Origin: Burkholderiaceae bacterium
Lineage (GTDB): Bacteria > Pseudomonadota > Gammaproteobacteria > Burkholderiales > Burkholderiaceae_C
Direction: 5' to 3'
Length of the DNA: 6,319 bases
Assembly: GCA_031256125.1 (NCBI GenBank)
Contig: JAIRRE010000353.1
Coordinates: 1-6,319 of the forward strand
Shown piece after piece: positions 5,898 to 6,319 of this stretch; the stretch's first letter is position 1, and each line of letters begins with the position of its first letter. Below the pieces are notes generated by a model, which saw only the letters and a list, made by a program, of their open reading frames with translations, was not told the DNA's origin and did no database searches. A program made the translations under genes and the position numbers.

Positions 5898-5953
5898 AAC
5901 GGCGGCGAGATTGGCTTTGGCGCGCTAAAACCGCCCGCACAGTCCATCCATCC

Positions 5954-6319
5954 TCATGCACTGAGGAAACCGCCGTCCACCGGCAGTACTACGCCGTTGA
6001 CATAGCTGGCCATGGGCGAGCACAGGAATACGATGGGGCCGACGACTTCTTCGGGTTCGCCGCAGCGCTTGCTCGGTACGCGGCTGGTGTACCAGTCGAT
6101 CCCACCGGGGGCGTCGAGCAACGGACGCACCAGTTCGGTGAGCATTACACCCGGCGCGACGGCGTTGACGCGCACCCCGGCTGGCCCAAGATCGCGCGCC
6201 ATCGCCTGTGTCAACGAACGTATCGCGCCTTTGGAGGCGATATACCCGGCAGTCGAAATGCCGCTGACGAAGGCCGCGATCGACGACAGGTTGACCACGC
6301 AGCCGCGCGTGGTCTTCAA
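5954..6319 (-). CDS. Short-chain dehydrogenase/reductase, C-terminal part (cut by window edge)
   Basis: The minus-strand frame enters at the window edge and ends at TGA 5954-5956, giving 121 residues, about the last half of a classical SDR of roughly 250 residues. It carries the catalytic set VVNLSS (8-13, Ser 13), YIASK (26-30, Tyr and Lys of YxxxK), then VRVNAVAPGVMLTEL (49-63) with the PG motif after the sixth strand. The C-terminus is SYVNGVVLPVDGGFLSA. These are the marks of FabG-like NAD(P)H-dependent oxidoreductases. The N-terminal cofactor loop (TGxxxGIG) is outside the window. The TTG at the edge reads as an internal leucine, not a start. Substrate is unknown: FabG-type ketoreduction, sugar alcohol or steroid-like alcohol oxidation are all possible. 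It is 329 bp upstream of coaX on the same strand. Confidence 0.93.
   Translation of the reverse strand: MKTTRGCVVNLSSIAAFVSGISTAGYIASKGAIRSLTQAMARDLGPAGVRVNAVAPGVMLTELVRPLLDAPGGIDWYTSRVPSKRCGEPEEVVGPIVFLCSPMASYVNGVVLPVDGGFLSA

Larger units (their letters stand above)
5625..5953. other. 329-bp gap between the dehydrogenase and coaX genes
   Basis: I see no convincing gene here. The open frames, such as one on the minus strand at 5731-5961, have no recognisable domain, and that one overlaps the dehydrogenase end. The gap holds the candidate coaX promoter, a repeat cluster at 5782-5825 and a GC hairpin at 5878-5897. No tRNA or other structured RNA gene was recognised by eye. Confidence 0.6.

Noticed and set aside
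5731..5961. 76-codon minus-strand open frame between the dehydrogenase and coaX
   Set aside because: No conserved motif, no ribosome site, and it overlaps the end of the dehydrogenase gene in another frame.

Overview
The window reads as ordinary chromosomal DNA of a GC-rich betaproteobacterium, probably of the order Burkholderiales. Three things suggest this: the CoaX sequence style (including a VGTAVTVE motif I recall from Comamonadaceae-type CoaX), a nucleoid occlusion factor SlmA with a long N-terminal tail placed directly after argB, and a betaproteobacterial-style ArgB. Family calls come from motif recognition; no search was run, so the lineage is an inference.

Layout. Positions 1-1220 hold two minus-strand genes linked to surface polysaccharide: the N-terminal end of a class I SAM methyltransferase, cut by the window edge, and a family 2 glycosyltransferase of the rhamnosyltransferase type. 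Between them lies a 261-bp gap rich in short dyads. Divergent from these, at 1367-2893, is a full-length WbaP/WcaJ-like polyprenyl-phosphate sugar-1-phosphate transferase, the membrane enzyme that starts an exopolysaccharide, capsule or O-antigen repeat unit. Next come two plus-strand housekeeping genes: argB (acetylglutamate kinase, 3007-3900) and slmA (TetR-fold cell-division regulator, 4021-4710). slmA ends at a strong intrinsic terminator (4765-4801). Convergent to it is coaX (type III pantothenate kinase, 4800-5624), whose stop codon lies in the T-tract of that terminator. After a 329-bp gap without a convincing gene, the window ends in the C-terminal half of a short-chain dehydrogenase/reductase on the minus strand.

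How the genes relate. The sugar transferase, glycosyltransferase and methyltransferase fit one polysaccharide pathway: lipid-linked initiation, chain extension and possible methyl decoration. ArgB (arginine synthesis), SlmA (Z-ring placement) and CoaX (coenzyme A synthesis) are unrelated core functions that happen to be neighbours. I see no phage, transposon, CRISPR, toxin-antitoxin or defence gene, and no clear undescribed system. The more unusual signals are small and non-coding: a 9-bp inverted repeat flanking the argB -10 region, a dyad upstream of slmA, a run of four short palindromes at the 3' end of the glycosyltransferase gene, and a nested repeat upstream of coaX.
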